Origin: Corynebacterium phocae
Lineage (GTDB): Bacteria; Actinomycetota; Actinomycetes; Mycobacteriales; Mycobacteriaceae
Direction of reading: 5' to 3'
Length of the DNA stretch: 64,000 nt
NCBI RefSeq assembly: GCF_008693075.1
Contig: NZ_VXKJ01000048.1
Span: 124,001 to 188,000 of the forward strand
Shown: positions 49,645 to 58,815 of the stretch, in pieces
How positions within the stretch are numbered: position 1 is the stretch's first letter
Layout: every line of letters begins with the position of its first letter
Made by a program: the position numbers and the translations under genes
Notes under the pieces: generated by a model
Told to the model about the DNA's origin: nothing
Databases searched by the model: none
The model's input: the letters and a program-made list of their open reading frames with translations, nothing else

Positions 49645-50738
49645 TGGCCGCACACTTTTCCCAGGCAGCAACCACACTTGCGGGCCAGCGGAGCAAGGTC
49701 TTGGAATTCCAGCATCAGTCCCTCCAGCTGTGGGAATCCCTGTGGGAGGGCGTCCAGGGCCCCGCGCCTGCGGCCGCCGCGCGTTTTTTCCAGACCCTGG
49801 AATCTCAACGGCGCGCACCCGTGGAGCAGATGGCACAGGTAGTGGAAATATTAGAGGAGTATAACCAACGGGCGGAGCGTGCCCGCACCCATGCCTTGCG
49901 GGAGAACCGCGAGCTAGTTGAGGAAGCCCTCGACATCCTTTGCGCGCGGGCAATAACCCAAGCGTGCGTGGCCCCATCCCCCGCCCCGGCGCGGGGGCTG
50001 AGCTCCATGCAAGGTTTAAGCCTTCCCGCCATCCACGCCCTGAACTTTGCGGAGGCCCCCGCTTATGTACGGGCAATGGTGGAAGAAAACCCGGACATTA
50101 CCTTGTTGGAAGTGGGCAACGGGACGGTAGCAGCGCTCGTGCCCCCAGACGGGCCGCACGGGCTCGATGAGTTGACTACCCACCCCGCCTCGGTGACCAC
50201 GTTTGTTCCGGGGGTTTCTTCCACCCTGCCGGAAAATCTAGGGGATCAAATCTCTCACGCCCGCAGCCTGGCCACCGCTACCCGTGGCCCCGCAATAGCG
50301 TGGTTGGGCTACGGTGCCCCGCGGACCGTGGTCAACGCGGCACAGAAAAAGTCCGCCGTGCAGGGGGCTCGGCGGTTTGAAGTGTTCCAGCGGGCCGTTG
50401 ATGCCCGCTGGCCGGATTCCCACAAGGTAGTGGTGGGACATTCCTTTGGATCCGTGGTGGTTGGCGGCGCAAACCTGCGGGATTCGGGTGTGGATGATTT
50501 TGTGATCATCGGCAGCCCCGGGGTGCAGCGGGACACCGCCGCTGAACTAGGCGTGCGCACCTGGGCGGCCCGGAGTGATCTCGACCCTATTGGGCTAGTA
50601 AGCGGGGTGTACGGAACGGACCCCACCAGCCCCCGGTTCGGCGCCCGCCGGCTAGGCAGCGGGCGCTTTAACCCGGGCGGTCACAGCAGCTATTTCGAGG
50701 ATCCGGGGTTCCTCAAAGCGCTAGGAGCACTGGTTTAG
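49641..50738 (+). CDS. DUF1023 alpha/beta hydrolase with WXG-like N-terminal helices
   Basis: The 365-residue protein has an N-terminal helical region (about 1-110) with [20 protein letters not shown], resembling a WXG100-type hairpin. The DUF1023 alpha/beta-hydrolase domain (about 150-365) has the nucleophile elbow GHSFGS at Ser268, an Asp around 313-315 and His near 349 in GGHSSYFED, so the triad looks complete. The substrate is unknown. No signal peptide is present; if it is exported, a type VII route would be the guess. It is translationally coupled to the small upstream gene. Confidence 0.7.
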   Translation: MMAAHFSQAATTLAGQRSKVLEFQHQSLQLWESLWEGVQGPAPAAAARFFQTLESQRRAPVEQMAQVVEILEEYNQRAERARTHALRENRELVEEALDILCARAITQACVAPSPAPARGLSSMQGLSLPAIHALNFAEAPAYVRAMVEENPDITLLEVGNGTVAALVPPDGPHGLDELTTHPASVTTFVPGVSSTLPENLGDQISHARSLATATRGPAIAWLGYGAPRTVVNAAQKKSAVQGARRFEVFQRAVDARWPDSHKVVVGHSFGSVVVGGANLRDSGVDDFVIIGSPGVQRDTAAELGVRTWAARSDLDPIGLVSGVYGTDPTSPRFGARRLGSGRFNPGGHSSYFEDPGFLKALGALV

Positions 50739-52255
50739 AAAAATCCCATAGGATTCTCATCGTAAGACACCAGCAGGTTCTTGGTTTCTTGGTAGTGGTC
50801 CAGCATCATCAGGTGGTTCTCGCGGCCAATGCCGGATTCCTTGTAGCCGCCGAACGCCGCGTGCGCTGGGTAGTTGTGGTACTGGTTGACCCACACGCGG
50901 CCGGCCTGGATTTCGCGACCGGCGCGGTAGCAGATGTTCTGCTGGCGCGACCACACGCCGGCACCCAGGCCAAAGTTGGTGTCATTGGCAATCTTGATGG
51001 CCTCATCGAAGTCTTTGAAGGTGGCCACGGATAGCACGGGGCCAAAGATTTCCTCGCGGAAGATGCGCATGTCATTGGTGCCCTTAAACACGGTGGGCTC
51101 AATGTAGTAGCCGTTTTCCAGGCCGTCGATCTTGTTGATGTTGCCACCGGTGAGCACCTCCGCGCCCTCCTTCGGGCCAATCTCCAGGTACTCGGTGATC
51201 TTGTCCATCTGCTCCTGGGATGCCTGCGCGCCCATCATGGTATCCGTATCCAGCGGGTGACCAATCTTAATGGCCTTCACGCGCTCAATGGCACGCTCAA
51301 CGAATTTATCCGCAATGTCCTCGTGCACCAGCGCGCGTGAAGGACAAGTGCAGACCTCGCCCTGGTTAAGGGCGAACATTACAAAGCCTTCCACGCACTT
51401 GTCCAGGTAAGCGTCATCTTCATCCATGATGTCTTTGAAGAAGATGGACGGGGACTTGCCGCCCAGCTCCAGGGTGACCGGAATGAGCTTGTCAGAGGCG
51501 GCTTTGTTGATCATCTTGCCCACGGGGGTGGAGCCGGTGAAGGCAATCTTGGTGATTCGGTCGGAGCCGGACAGTGCCGCACCGGCTTCTTCACCCACAC
51601 CGTTGACAATATTGACTACGCCGGCGGGCAACAGGTCTTCAATCAGTTCCATGACGTAGAGGATGGAGGCCGGGGTCTGCTCAGCAGGCTTTAGAACCAC
51701 GCAGTTGCCGGCGGCAAGTGCCGGGGCCAGCTTCCAGGCGGCCATCAAAATGGGGAAGTTCCAGGGGATGATTTGGCCCACCACGCCCAGGGGCTCGTGG
51801 AAGTGATAAGCCACGGTGTTGTCATCGATTTGGGACAGGCGGCCCTCTTGGGCGCGGATGGCGCCGGCAAAGTAGCGGAAGTGATCCACGGTCAGCGGGA
51901 TGTCAGCGGCCAGAGTCTCACGGACTGCCTTGCCGTTTTCCCAGGTTTCCGCGACGGCAATCTTTTCCAGGTTCTCTTCAATGCGGTCAGCAATCTTGTT
52001 GAGAATGTTGGCGCGTTCCGTGGCGGAGGTCTTGCCCCACGTCTTAAATGCCTCCTCAGCGGCGTCGATGGCCGCGTTGATGTCAGCTTCTTTGCCGCGG
52101 GCTACCTCACAAAAGACCTCCCCGTTGACGGGGCTGATGTTTTCCAGGTACTCCCCATCTTTTGGGGCTACCCACTGGCCACCAATGTAGTTGTCGTAGC
52201 GCTTGCGGAATTCAACAATCGCGCCTTCGGTTCCGGGATCTGCGTAACGGGTCAT
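50735..52255 (-). CDS. ald: Acetaldehyde/aldehyde dehydrogenase
   Basis: The 506-residue NAD-dependent enzyme oxidises acetaldehyde and related aldehydes to acids. The cofactor stretch [20 protein letters not shown], the catalytic Glu in LELGGKSP and the catalytic Cys in [11 protein letters not shown] are present. The ATG at 52255 has AGGAAGG about 9 nt upstream; the ATG at 52264 would sit directly on the ribosome-binding site. It matches C. glutamicum Ald (cg3096), which lies next to hspR there. It overlaps the DUF1023 gene end by 4 bp. Confidence 0.9.
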   Translation of the reverse strand: MTRYADPGTEGAIVEFRKRYDNYIGGQWVAPKDGEYLENISPVNGEVFCEVARGKEADINAAIDAAEEAFKTWGKTSATERANILNKIADRIEENLEKIAVAETWENGKAVRETLAADIPLTVDHFRYFAGAIRAQEGRLSQIDDNTVAYHFHEPLGVVGQIIPWNFPILMAAWKLAPALAAGNCVVLKPAEQTPASILYVMELIEDLLPAGVVNIVNGVGEEAGAALSGSDRITKIAFTGSTPVGKMINKAASDKLIPVTLELGGKSPSIFFKDIMDEDDAYLDKCVEGFVMFALNQGEVCTCPSRALVHEDIADKFVERAIERVKAIKIGHPLDTDTMMGAQASQEQMDKITEYLEIGPKEGAEVLTGGNINKIDGLENGYYIEPTVFKGTNDMRIFREEIFGPVLSVATFKDFDEAIKIANDTNFGLGAGVWSRQQNICYRAGREIQAGRVWVNQYHNYPAHAAFGGYKESGIGRENHLMMLDHYQETKNLLVSYDENPMGFF

Positions 52256-52385
52256 AAAACTCATCCTTCCTATGGGGCGTAGGCCACGAAGATAAAAGTT
52301 AGTGACTTACGCCATATTACAATGGTTGGCCCCACGATAGTTTTGTACAGAGAGATACGCCAGGATTTTTCTGAACCCACCCCCG

Positions 52386-53375
52386 TTAAGGGGAAATCAC
52401 GGCCCCTACCGCCAGTCCCATAAACAGGGCGGCCACAAAGGTCAAAGGAGCGAAACGCGCCACAAAGCGCCGGCCCCAAGCCCCGTATTGCATGGCCATG
52501 AGCTTGATGTCCACCATGGGACCTACCACCAGGAACACCAGCTGCGCGGCCGGGCTTATCTGAGTGAATGACGCCGCGATGAAGGCATCAGCTTCTGAAC
52601 ACAGGCTCAGCGCCACGGCAAGTAAGGCCATCACCACGCACGACACTAGGGGGTAGGCCCCAATGGTCTCAAACCACTGACCGGGCACCGTAACTTTAAT
52701 TAGCGCCGCGACCATAGCCCCCAGGGTCAGGAAACCCCCGGCGCTGGTGAGGTCGTGCAGTGCCGCTGCGCGGAAGGCCTCCCAGGTGCTGGCCCCGGCT
52801 TGGCCGTGGCTGTGGCCCTGACTGTGGCTGTGGCCGAACCTGGCCAGCGCCCCCACCATGGGAACCCGGTGGCCAACAAGCACCCACGCCCAACCCACGG
52901 CGATGGCCGCGAATAACGACGCCACTACCCGTGCGGCTGCCATGTTTGGGTGGCCCTGGAAGGCCACCACAGTGGAAACAATCACCACGGGGTTGATAGC
53001 TGGGGAGGCCAGCAAGAAGGTCAGCGCTGCGGCCTCCGGGACCTTGCGCCGGATAAGCGACTGCGCTACTGGTACGGAGGCGCACTCGCAGCCGGGCAAC
53101 AAAAAGCCCGCCGATGCCGCCGCCGGGACCGCCAAGAAATCGTTGCGCGGAGTAATCCGGCGCAGCAGCCCCTGTGACACGAAGGCGGAGATAGCCCCGG
53201 AAACCAGCACGCCGAAGACCAGGAAAGGTACCGCCTGCATAACGATAGCAACGGTGATGGACGCCCAGGCCTCGAACAGGCCCTCTAGCTGCAGCGGGGG
53301 TCCCCAGGTAAGGCTGAATGCCATCCCGGCCAGGCTGAACGCTATGACGATTAAGGGTCCGCGGTAGGCATTCAT
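52386..53375 (-). CDS. UPF0718 (DUF318) family permease
   Basis: The 329-residue membrane protein has about eight helices in two repeated halves. The first half has the PGCECASVPVAQSLIRRK signature with a Cys pair, typical of UPF0718 permeases. A His-rich loop (HSHSQGHSHGQ, about 180-190) lies in the middle. Family members are usually tied to metal handling; zinc or another soft metal is inferred here, not shown. The ATG overlaps the stop of the partner gene (ATGA). Confidence 0.75.
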   Translation of the reverse strand: MNAYRGPLIVIAFSLAGMAFSLTWGPPLQLEGLFEAWASITVAIVMQAVPFLVFGVLVSGAISAFVSQGLLRRITPRNDFLAVPAAASAGFLLPGCECASVPVAQSLIRRKVPEAAALTFLLASPAINPVVIVSTVVAFQGHPNMAAARVVASLFAAIAVGWAWVLVGHRVPMVGALARFGHSHSQGHSHGQAGASTWEAFRAAALHDLTSAGGFLTLGAMVAALIKVTVPGQWFETIGAYPLVSCVVMALLAVALSLCSEADAFIAASFTQISPAAQLVFLVVGPMVDIKLMAMQYGAWGRRFVARFAPLTFVAALFMGLAVGAVISP

Positions 53376-54088
53376 AGGTAGGGCACCTCCGGAGCCGGAA
53401 TTGGCTCTACCTGGCTTACCGCGATGGTGGGTAGGTCCGGATCCGTGGTGGTGTCCACGGTGCCCGTGATTGTCACCCAGGAATCCGCCCCCGGGTTGGG
53501 CGCACCGCTTATGCGCACGCCGTAAGCTATCGCGTCAGCCGCGCAGCAAAAGATCTTGAACCGCGACAGCATCCAGCCGCCCCCGGTGGGCACTGCAAAG
53601 CCGGTTACGCGGACGGGTTTTCCTTCAATCCGGGCCTTGTCATCATAGGCAAAGCGGTTGAAGAGCTCCTCCACCGTAAGGTCATTGGGCGTGGTGGCAG
53701 ACAGGTCCTTATAGGCCAGCAAAGACCTTGATATTGGCTTGACGTTGGTGGCCTTTTTCAGCTCACCGCCGCCCACTGCGGTTGAGGTGACCATGGCGCT
53801 GCCCAGCGGGTCCGGGCGGGCCAGGATGGCCAGAATCACTGGTACCAGCAACATGCCGGTCATCGGGTGCAGCGGGTCCTTGCCGCCAGTTGCACTCTTG
53901 GCGACGCGAAGGCTCCATACCCCCAGGCCAGTCAACAAGACCCCGGTAATGAGAATAAAGGGGCGGAACCATTCCCGTAGGTAGTTGTTGCTCACTCCGC
54001 TTAAGGCCACGCCGCAGAGCAAGATGCCAAATACTGTGACCACGGTTGCTGCCATGGCTGCCTGTTGCTGGCTGGCGTCTTGTTCCAC
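53372..54088 (-). CDS. TIGR03943/DUF1980 family protein
   Basis: The 238-residue protein has three N-terminal membrane helices (about 13-100) and a soluble C-terminal domain with FKIFCCAADAIAYGVRI, a Cys-Cys site typical of TIGR03943. It is the usual partner of UPF0718 permeases (B. subtilis YcgQ with YcgR). The start is GTG with AAGGAGCC upstream. The pair stands between ald and hspR, which are adjacent in C. glutamicum, so it is an insertion relative to that map. No Zur-type operator was recognised. Confidence 0.72.
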   Translation of the reverse strand: MEQDASQQQAAMAATVVTVFGILLCGVALSGVSNNYLREWFRPFILITGVLLTGLGVWSLRVAKSATGGKDPLHPMTGMLLVPVILAILARPDPLGSAMVTSTAVGGGELKKATNVKPISRSLLAYKDLSATTPNDLTVEELFNRFAYDDKARIEGKPVRVTGFAVPTGGGWMLSRFKIFCCAADAIAYGVRISGAPNPGADSWVTITGTVDTTTDPDLPTIAVSQVEPIPAPEVPYL

Positions 54089-54146
54089 TCACGGCTCCTT
54101 CATGTGGCTTCCTACCAGCAAAATCTACCACGCCTATAAGCGTAAA

Positions 54147-54177
54147 AAGTCTCACCCGAGCACTACGGGTGAGACTT
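54147..54177 (-). terminator. Terminator of the dnaK-grpE-dnaJ-hspR operon
   Basis: A perfect 12-bp stem (AAGTCTCACCCG and complement) with a 7-nt loop is followed on the minus strand by TTTTT, 17 bp after the hspR stop. Confidence 0.9.
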
Positions 54178-54193
54178 CCAGACTGCGCGGTGG

Positions 54194-54583
54194 CTAGGTG
54201 CGACCGCGTTTGCTGCGGGGTTTCCACATCACCAGCGAGGTTGACCGTGGAACGTGGACCAGCTCGCCGCCCCGGGAGCGCCCGCGCTGGGCGCGCAACT
54301 CACGGAGTTCTTCAAGCAAGGCATCCCGCTCTTCTTCGAGCTGATCCCGCTGCTCGGTGAGCTCGATGATGGCTTTGATGCCCGCCAGGTTCACGCCTTC
54401 TTCGTGGGAAAGCGCCTGAATCTTGCGCAAGGTGGCTATGTCCCTGTCGGTGTACCGGCGGCCACCCCCACTGGTTCGGGCGGGGATGACCAGGCCCATG
54501 CGGTCATAGGTGCGCAGCGTCTGGGCGTGCATTCCGGATAGTTCGGCTGCCACCGATATCACGTACATCTTCTGCTCGCTCAT
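54194..54583 (-). CDS. hspR: Heat-shock repressor HspR
   Basis: The 129-residue MerR-type regulator binds HAIR sites and needs DnaK as co-repressor in other actinobacteria. A helix-turn-helix (about 7-40, YVISVAAELSGMHAQTLRTY) is followed by SGGGRRYTDRDIATL, a coiled coil (about 75-100) and a basic tail. It ends the dnaK operon, giving a feedback loop. The ATG at 54583 follows GAGGAGGT; the GTG directly before it is less likely. Confidence 0.93.
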   Translation of the reverse strand: MSEQKMYVISVAAELSGMHAQTLRTYDRMGLVIPARTSGGGRRYTDRDIATLRKIQALSHEEGVNLAGIKAIIELTEQRDQLEEERDALLEELRELRAQRGRSRGGELVHVPRSTSLVMWKPRSKRGRT

Positions 54584-54598
54584 CACTTCACACCTCCT

Positions 54599-55792
54599 CT
54601 ACGCCTGGCCGTCCCAGTTAGCCCGGGGGTTGAAACCGGATTCCTTCTCCGCTTGGGCGTACGCCCGCAGCGCACTGGTAGCGGAAGCATCCAGCGTGGA
54701 CGGAACCTGGACTTCCACCGTCACCAGCAGATCACCGGCCTTTCCGCCACGCCTTTCAATACCTCTGCCGCGCACGCGCAGCGTACGGCCGTCAGGGGTA
54801 CCGGCGGCAATTTTGAGACGAACCGGCTTGTCTAGCGTTGGCACCGTAATCGTGTCCCCCAGTGCCAGCTCCGCGAAAGAAACAGGGACACTCACGTGGA
54901 GGTCATCACCGTCACGTGTGAACACCTTGTCTGGCTTCACGCTGACGGAGACAAAAAGGTCACCAGCCGGGGTACCGTTGGGGCCGGCTTCACCTTGGCC
55001 CGCTAGGCGTACCTTCTGGCCGTCAATAACACCGGCCGGGATGCGAACCGTGATGGAACGGCTGCGCTTAACAGTCCCGGTTCCGGAGCAATCCGGGCAC
55101 GGATCCGCAATCGTCTGGCCGTTGCCCCCGCAGTGAGTACACGGCGCGGAGAACCCGAAGGCACCCCGGTTTTCGGAAGTAAAGCCCGAACCCTGGCAGT
55201 GCTGACAGCTAGTGGTCTTGCCCGACTTAGCACCGGAGCCGTGGCAGGTGGTACACGGAGCGTTGCCAGTCAGCTGCAGCGGAAGGGTAGTTCCCGTGGC
55301 CGCCTCGCGGAATTCGAGGGTGACCCGGGTTTCTACATCCGCCCCCCGCGACGGCCTAGCTGATGGGCCAGGACCACCGCCGCGGTTGAAAACGCTACCG
55401 AAGATATCCCCAAAACCGCCGCCAGCAGACGCTGCTCCGCCTTGTCCGAAGATGTCGGAGAAGTCTGAGAAGTCCGAGGCCCCGAACCCTTGCGCGCCCT
55501 GCGACCGAAACCCGCCGGGAAATCCGGCGCCTCCTGCCCCAAAGCCACCGCGGGAAACCATGGCTTTGAACTGGTCATACTCCTTACGGTCAGCAGCGTC
55601 ACCAATAACGTCATAGGCTTCGCCAATTTTCTTGAAGCGCTCGAGCTTTTCCGGCTCATCCGGGTGGGTATCCGGATGGTTTTCACGCGCCAGTTTGCGG
55701 TAAGCCTTCTTGATTTCTTCCTGGCTTGCGGATGAGGAGACCCCCAGATCCGCGTAATAATCTTTTTCAGCCCATTCAGGTTTTGCACTCAT
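54599..55792 (-). CDS. dnaJ: DnaJ co-chaperone
   Basis: The 397-residue protein has a J domain with HPD in [11 protein letters not shown] (about 40), a Gly/Phe-rich segment (about 80-145) and four CXXCXGXG zinc repeats ([32 protein letters not shown]; about 190-255), followed by the substrate-binding domains. The ATG at 55792 has GGAGGA upstream. It stimulates the DnaK ATPase. It lies 63 bp after grpE and 15 bp before hspR. Confidence 0.95.
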   Translation of the reverse strand: MSAKPEWAEKDYYADLGVSSSASQEEIKKAYRKLARENHPDTHPDEPEKLERFKKIGEAYDVIGDAADRKEYDQFKAMVSRGGFGAGGAGFPGGFRSQGAQGFGASDFSDFSDIFGQGGAASAGGGFGDIFGSVFNRGGGPGPSARPSRGADVETRVTLEFREAATGTTLPLQLTGNAPCTTCHGSGAKSGKTTSCQHCQGSGFTSENRGAFGFSAPCTHCGGNGQTIADPCPDCSGTGTVKRSRSITVRIPAGVIDGQKVRLAGQGEAGPNGTPAGDLFVSVSVKPDKVFTRDGDDLHVSVPVSFAELALGDTITVPTLDKPVRLKIAAGTPDGRTLRVRGRGIERRGGKAGDLLVTVEVQVPSTLDASATSALRAYAQAEKESGFNPRANWDGQA

Positions 55793-55876
55793 CTGGGCAT
55801 CTCCTCCTTTCAAAGCGGAGATAGTTTAAGCGCCGGGGCTTTAAAAAGTTTTTGCACCCGGCGCCTAAGTGGATAG

Positions 55877-56524
55877 TTATTCTGATTCGCGACCAGCGAT
55901 GATGACCATGGCGGTGCGCACTAGGCGGTCACCCACGCGGTAACCGCGGCGCAAGACCGTGCCTACCACCTGATCTTCACCATCGGACAGATCTTGAACT
56001 GCTTCGTGGATTTCTGGGTCAAAGTCATCACCCTCAGCGGCAAAGGCTTCGAGCTTCTGCGACTTCACCGTTGCCAGGAGCTTGTCAGCGAATGCCTTGA
56101 GTGGCCCTTCCTCCAAATCCCCGTGCTGGCGGGCCAGCTCCAGGTCATCCAGCAAAGGCAGGAACTGGGAGAGAACCTGGGCCTTGGTGCTGGTGACGGC
56201 GGCATCACGCTCACGCTGAGTGCGCCGGCGGTAGTTGGTGTACTCCGCAGTTAGGCGCTGGAGGTCTTCCGTGCGCTCGGCCAACTGATCCTCAACGGAA
56301 GGCTCGGTTGGCTCGGTTGGCTCAGCGTCAGCTTCTGCACCGGACTCAACGTCCACATCAGCCACATCAGCTAGGGCTTGTTCCAGATCCGCCTCGAGGG
56401 AGGGGTCTATCTCCGGCTCCTCATCAGCTTCCGCGGCACGCTCTGCAGCCGCCTCCGCTTCATTCGGAGTCATGGACTCGTGGTCGGTATTTTCCGGATT
56501 TCCCGGGTCATTTGGCATAGTCAT
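55877..56524 (-). CDS. grpE: GrpE nucleotide-exchange factor
   Basis: The 215-residue protein has a long acidic, disordered N-terminus (about 1-75, rich in Glu/Ala/Asp), a coiled-coil helix (about 75-130) and the C-terminal beta domain with [21 protein letters not shown]. It releases ADP from DnaK. Only 5 bp separate it from the dnaK stop codon. An ATG two codons in is an alternative start. Confidence 0.94.
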   Translation of the reverse strand: MTMPNDPGNPENTDHESMTPNEAEAAAERAAEADEEPEIDPSLEADLEQALADVADVDVESGAEADAEPTEPTEPSVEDQLAERTEDLQRLTAEYTNYRRRTQRERDAAVTSTKAQVLSQFLPLLDDLELARQHGDLEEGPLKAFADKLLATVKSQKLEAFAAEGDDFDPEIHEAVQDLSDGEDQVVGTVLRRGYRVGDRLVRTAMVIIAGRESE

Positions 56525-56529
56525 ACGGT

Positions 56530-58401
56530 CTACTTGCTTTCCTTATCAGCGTTGTCAGAATCAGCAGCGTTGTCCGCGTCCTCATCAACAACCTCAGCGT
56601 CTACTACGTTGGGGTCGCTGGACTGCGCACCCGCCGCGGCATCGGCAGCACCGGCTTCAGCAGCCTGAGCTTCGTAGATCTGCTTGCCCATCTCCTGGGA
56701 CTCCGTGTTGAGCTTCTCCACTGCGGCCTTGATGGCCTCAATGTCCTCACCCTTCAGAGCCTCATCAACGGCATCGGCGGCCTCGGTGACCTTGGTCTTG
56801 ACGTCCTCAGAGACCTTGTCAGAGTTCTCATCCAAGAACTTGCGGGTCTGGTAAGCAGCGGACTCTGCCTGGTTGCGGGTCTCCTGCTCCTCGCGGCGCT
56901 TCTTGTCCTCTTCGGCGTGGGCCTCTGCGTCCTTGACCATCCGGTCAATTTCTTCCTGAGACAGGCCGGAACCATCCTGAATCTTGATGGTGTTTTCCTT
57001 GCCAGTGCCCTTGTCCTTAGCGGAGACGGAAACAATGCCGTTGGCGTCGATGTCGAAGGTAACCTCAATCTGCGGCACGCCACGTGGAGCCGGCGCAATG
57101 CCGCCCAACTCGAAGGAACCCAGCAGCTTGTTAGCCGAGGCAATCTCACGCTCACCCTGGAAGACCTGGATCTGCACGGAAGGCTGGTTATCTTCAGCCG
57201 TGGTGAAGGTCTCAGACTTCTTGGTAGGGATAGTGGTGTTGCGCTCGATGAGCTTGGTCATCACGCCACCCTTGGTCTCAATGCCTAGGGAAAGCGGGGT
57301 GACGTCTAGAAGCAGCACGTCTTTGACCTCGCCGCGCAGAACGCCAGCCTGCAGGGCAGCGCCCACGGCAACCACCTCATCAGGGTTAACGCCCTTGTTT
57401 GGCTCCCGGCCGGTGAGTTCCTTGACCAGCTCAGACACGGCTGGCATACGGGTGGAGCCGCCAACTAGGACCACGTGGTCAATGGAGGACAGGGAAACTT
57501 CCGCGTCCTTAATAACCTGGTTAAACGGTGCCTTGGTGCGGTCCAGAAGGTCCTGGGTAATGCGCTGGAACTCGGTGCGGGACAGGGTTTCATCCAAGAA
57601 CAGTGGGTTCTTGTCAGCGTCAACCGTGATGTACGGCAGGTTGATGTTTGCGGACTGGGAGGAAGACAGCTCAATCTTGGCCTTCTCCGCAGCCTCGCGC
57701 AGACGCTGCAGGGCCATCTTGTCCTTGGTCAAGTCAATGCCGTGTGCGGACTTGAACTTGTCCACCAGCCAGTCAACAATGCGCTGGTCCCAGTCATCTC
57801 CACCCAGGGAGTTGTCACCGGCGGTGGCCATAACCTCAACCACGCCGTCACCGATCTCTAGGAGGGAGACGTCAAAGGTGCCGCCGCCCAGGTCGAAGAC
57901 CAGGATGGTCTGCTCTTGCTCGCCCTTTTCTAGGCCGTATGCCAGCGCAGCCGCAGTTGGCTCGTTAACAATACGCAGGACGTTGAGGCCGGCAATCTGA
58001 CCGGCTTCCTTGGTTGCCTGACGCTGGGAGTCCTCGAAGTAAGCGGGGACGGTGATAACTGCGTCGGTTACTTCCTCACCCAGGTAGGACTCTGCGTCGC
58101 GCTTGAGCTTCATCAGCGTGCGCGCGGAGATTTCCTGCGGGGTGTAGTTCTTGTCATCAATTGCAACGGTCCAGTCAGTGCCAACGTGGCGCTTGACGGA
58201 GCGGATGGTGCGGTCAACGTTGGTGACAGCCTGGTTCTTAGCCGACTGGCCAACGAGGATTTCGCCGTTCTTTGCGAAAGCAACGACGGAAGGGGTGGTG
58301 CGTGCACCCTCGGAGTTAGCGATTACTACTGGCTCTCCACCTTCCAGTACGGAAACTACTGAGTTGGTGGTACCGAGGTCAATGCCTACTGCGCGTCCCA
58401 T
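56530..58401 (-). CDS. dnaK: DnaK (Hsp70) chaperone
   Basis: The 623-residue Hsp70 has IDLGTTNS near residue 7, the phosphate-2 loop [12 protein letters not shown] near 170, a conserved linker before about residue 365 ([16 protein letters not shown]), a substrate domain and an acidic lid that ends without the EEVD of eukaryotes. The ATG has AAGGAG upstream and an untranslated leader of more than 100 nt. First gene of the heat-shock operon. Confidence 0.97.
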   Translation of the reverse strand: MGRAVGIDLGTTNSVVSVLEGGEPVVIANSEGARTTPSVVAFAKNGEILVGQSAKNQAVTNVDRTIRSVKRHVGTDWTVAIDDKNYTPQEISARTLMKLKRDAESYLGEEVTDAVITVPAYFEDSQRQATKEAGQIAGLNVLRIVNEPTAAALAYGLEKGEQEQTILVFDLGGGTFDVSLLEIGDGVVEVMATAGDNSLGGDDWDQRIVDWLVDKFKSAHGIDLTKDKMALQRLREAAEKAKIELSSSQSANINLPYITVDADKNPLFLDETLSRTEFQRITQDLLDRTKAPFNQVIKDAEVSLSSIDHVVLVGGSTRMPAVSELVKELTGREPNKGVNPDEVVAVGAALQAGVLRGEVKDVLLLDVTPLSLGIETKGGVMTKLIERNTTIPTKKSETFTTAEDNQPSVQIQVFQGEREIASANKLLGSFELGGIAPAPRGVPQIEVTFDIDANGIVSVSAKDKGTGKENTIKIQDGSGLSQEEIDRMVKDAEAHAEEDKKRREEQETRNQAESAAYQTRKFLDENSDKVSEDVKTKVTEAADAVDEALKGEDIEAIKAAVEKLNTESQEMGKQIYEAQAAEAGAADAAAGAQSSDPNVVDAEVVDEDADNAADSDNADKESK

Positions 58402-58439
58402 GGTGATAATTCTCCTTGTGTCTAGGGGTTTTACTTTAA

Positions 58440-58460
58440 GTTGATTGTACTTGGCTCAAC
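58440..58460. promoter_or_regulatory. HspR operator-like site (HAIR) A of dnaK
   Basis: GTTGATT-N7-GCTCAAC keeps the 7-bp spacing, with two mismatches to the arm complement. Its right arm also forms the start of the short hairpin at 58454-58471. Confidence 0.5.
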
Positions 58461-58514
58461 TTTCGTTGAGCTCGACAGCCACTCTAGCAGATTCCGTCAA
58501 GTCTTGACCAGAAC

Positions 58515-58535
58515 CTTGAGTGGATGTCACTCAAC
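58515..58535. promoter_or_regulatory. HspR operator (HAIR) B of dnaK
   Basis: CTTGAGT-N7-ACTCAAC differs from the actinobacterial HAIR consensus only in its last base. Confidence 0.8.
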
Positions 58536-58541
58536 CTATAC

Positions 58542-58567
58542 AACGGGAGCTACGTCAAAGTTGTTCC
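58542..58567 (-). promoter_or_regulatory. SigH-type promoter of the dnaK operon
   Basis: On the minus strand GGAACA (58562-58567) and CGTT (58542-58545) are 16 bp apart, the same geometry as at clpB. The -35 is overlapped by HAIR C and the -10 is flanked by HAIR B. Confidence 0.6.
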
Positions 58568-58580
58568 CGCTTCGCTCAAC
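58560..58580. promoter_or_regulatory. HspR operator-like site (HAIR) C of dnaK
   Basis: GTTGTTC-N7-GCTCAAC overlaps the SigH -35 hexamer. The left arm is degenerate. Confidence 0.5.
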
Positions 58581-58815
58581 TTTTTTCAAAAGTCCACTTA
58601 ATCCCTCACGGAAATGCTGTTAGGAGACTAGATCTCCAGATCCGACACCCGACCTCAGTCGGGACGTGGAAGAGTGTTAAAGATTTGGTAACAAACCAGC
58701 ATGCCCGGCTGTCTCCCCTTCGGCAGGCAGCACACAGACGCCTCCTACACTCCAAATTTTCGGGCGGATGCACGGTCAGTAATTCGAGGGTTCCGTGCAG
58801 TACACCGTTAATCAG

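Larger units (their letters stand above)
58402..58815. other. Regulatory region upstream of dnaK and 3' flank of the HEPN gene
   Basis: These 414 bp contain three HAIR-type sites and one SigH-like promoter in the dnaK-proximal 180 bp, plus an extra perfect hairpin GCTCAAC-TTTC-GTTGAGC at 58454-58471. The distal part (58621-58815) shows no gene and no clear terminator. Confidence 0.7.

Noticed and set aside
58454..58471. CIRCE element (HrcA operator)
   Set aside because: CIRCE has 9-bp arms TTAGCACTC with a 9-bp spacer; this hairpin has HAIR-type arms and a 4-nt loop.
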